Shown: positions 5,881 through 6,775 of the stretch, piece by piece
How the letters are laid out: each line of letters begins with the position of its first letter
Numbering within the stretch: the stretch's first letter is position 1
Assembly: GCA_900759005.1 (NCBI GenBank)
Contig: CAAEUQ010000058.1
Span: 1-6,775, forward strand
Direction of reading: 5' to 3'
Source of the DNA: Clostridia bacterium
GTDB taxonomy: Bacteria; Bacillota; Clostridia; Christensenellales; Aristaeellaceae
Length of the DNA: 6,775 nucleotides
Notes under the pieces: generated by a model
The model's input: only the letters and a program-made list of their open reading frames with translations
Told to the model about the DNA's origin: nothing
Databases searched by the model: none
Made by a program: the position numbers and the translations under genes

Positions 5881-5920
5881 GTTAATTAGATGAATAACAA
5901 AAGAAACGAGGAGATTGCCT

Positions 5921-6775
5921 ATGATCATTCGTTCCCTTCGCGTAAACCACATTGAAAACCCGCTCGGCTACAAAATGGACAAGCCGTTTCTCTCCTGGAC
6001 GGCGGAATCCGAAACCGGCAAAAAGCAAATCGCCGCGCGTGTGGAAATCAGCCTTTCCGAAACATTTGATTCGCTTGAATTCGATTCCGGACTACACGCG
6101 GACATTTCCCCGCTCGGATATGTGCCGGAGATGACCCTTCAACCGCGCACGCGCTATTTCTGGCGCGTGACCGTCGTTTCCGATTGCGGCGAAACCGCGA
6201 CCAGCGCGCCCGCATGGTTTGAAACCGGCAAGCAGGGCGAGACGTGGCAGGCGAAATGGATTCGCGCGCCCTATGAAAACAGCGTGCATCCGATTCTCAA
6301 AAAGGTCTTTACGCTCAAGGAAAAGCCCGTCCGCGCGCGCGCATATGCGGCGGGTCTCGGCGTTTACGAGCTGAACCTGAACGGCAAAAAGGCAGGCGAC
6401 GAGGTGCTTGCGCCGTTCTACAACGATTACAACCTCTGGATTCAGTATCAGACCTACGACGTAACCGACCTTCTGACTGCCGGTGAGAACACGATCGACG
6501 CCTGGCTCGGCAACGGCTGGTACAAAGGTCGCCTGAGCTGGTATACGGGGCAGCCCGATTTCAATGAAAAGACCGACTGCATTTACGGAAACGCCATGCA
6601 GCTGATCGCCGAGCTGCGCGTTGAATTCGCAGACGGCACCGAAACCGTAATCACAACGGACGAAAGCTGGCAGTGCGCGCATTCGCCGGTGCTGGAAAGC
6701 AGCATTTATGACGGCGAGGTTTACGACGCGCGGCTTGAAAACGCGCCGTTCGACGCATCCGCCGAGCTTGCCGAC
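5921..6775 (+). CDS. GH78 alpha-L-rhamnosidase-type glycoside hydrolase (3'-truncated by window)
   Basis: GH78 enzymes remove terminal alpha-L-rhamnose from plant glycosides and polysaccharides. ATG 5921 follows GAGGAG by 7 nt, and the frame stays open for exactly 285 codons to the window edge. Residues ~5-103 form an Ig/Fn3-like N-terminal domain (VNHIENPLGYKMDKPFLSW, then RYFWRVTVVSD, then WFETGK). Residues ~110-285 match the Bac_rhamnosid_N beta-sandwich: WQAKWIRAP, then AAGLGVYELNLNGKKAGDEV, LAPFYNDYNLWIQYQTYDVT, LGNGWYKG and SIYDGEVYDAR. The (alpha/alpha)6-barrel with the catalytic Glu residues would follow downstream and cannot be checked. No signal peptide is present, so the enzyme is probably cytoplasmic and acts on imported oligosaccharides or glycosides. 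Members usually run to 850-1,100 residues, so about a third is visible. It has its own promoter and is unrelated to the upstream operon. Confidence 0.9.
   Translation, partial: MIIRSLRVNHIENPLGYKMDKPFLSWTAESETGKKQIAARVEISLSETFDSLEFDSGLHADISPLGYVPEMTLQPRTRYFWRVTVVSDCGETATSAPAWFETGKQGETWQAKWIRAPYENSVHPILKKVFTLKEKPVRARAYAAGLGVYELNLNGKKAGDEVLAPFYNDYNLWIQYQTYDVTDLLTAGENTIDAWLGNGWYKGRLSWYTGQPDFNEKTDCIYGNAMQLIAELRVEFADGTETVITTDESWQCAHSPVLESSIYDGEVYDARLENAPFDASAELAD

Noticed and set aside
6092..6682. A 196-codon minus-strand open frame opposite the rhamnosidase
   Set aside because: The plus-strand frame shows unmistakable GH78 motifs and stays open to the window end. The minus-strand product has no recognisable features.

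Overview
The window is about 6.8 kb of GC-rich DNA. Every convincing gene is on the + strand, with near-consensus Shine-Dalgarno sites (AGGAGG type), two near-consensus sigma-70/sigma-A promoters and two clear intrinsic terminators. The glutamine synthetase is of the GSI-alpha type and is followed by an ANTAR regulator. That pairing, the promoter and RBS style, and the clostridial-looking TetR, ABC and GH78 genes suggest a Bacillota genome, probably class Clostridia and perhaps a gut or rumen Christensenellales-like lineage. The taxonomic guess is inference only.

Layout. (1) 1-1654 is a nitrogen-assimilation unit: the 3' part of glnA, a strong GC-rich hairpin in the gap, a NasT/NitR-like ANTAR protein with a degenerate receiver, and an intrinsic terminator overlapping the ANTAR stop codon. 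(2) 1655-2421 is a decayed MATE-family efflux gene with a good start and RBS. It has an in-frame TGA, at least two further frameshifts, and no second half. (3) 2422-5848 is a compact, self-contained operon. A near-consensus promoter drives tetR, an ABC ATPase, an ABC-2 permease, a small lipoprotein and a GNAT acetyltransferase, closed by an intrinsic terminator. The tetR/ATPase pair overlaps by 17 nt and the lipoprotein/GNAT pair by 4 nt (GTGA). The lipoprotein reading frame is offset from its only well-placed ATG by one base, at an A6 tract directly after the start codon. (4) 5849-6775 holds another near-consensus promoter driving the N-terminal third of a GH78 alpha-L-rhamnosidase-type enzyme that runs off the window.

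How the parts work together. GlnA makes glutamine, and the ANTAR protein probably acts by RNA-based antitermination in nitrogen control. The five-gene operon looks like a self-regulated export or resistance module: TetR is the likely sensor and repressor, the DrrA/DrrB-like pair the pump, and the lipoprotein and acetyltransferase are accessory. Its substrate cannot be read from the sequence. The dead MATE pump directly upstream may be an older efflux gene lost or replaced at this locus. The rhamnosidase gene is separately transcribed and belongs to plant- or glycoside-sugar use.

I see no rRNA, tRNA, CRISPR array, insertion sequence or integrase. No wholly unknown system is evident. The most unusual points are the start-proximal frameshift in the lipoprotein gene, the receiver stripped of its phosphorylation residues, and the make-up of the five-gene operon.
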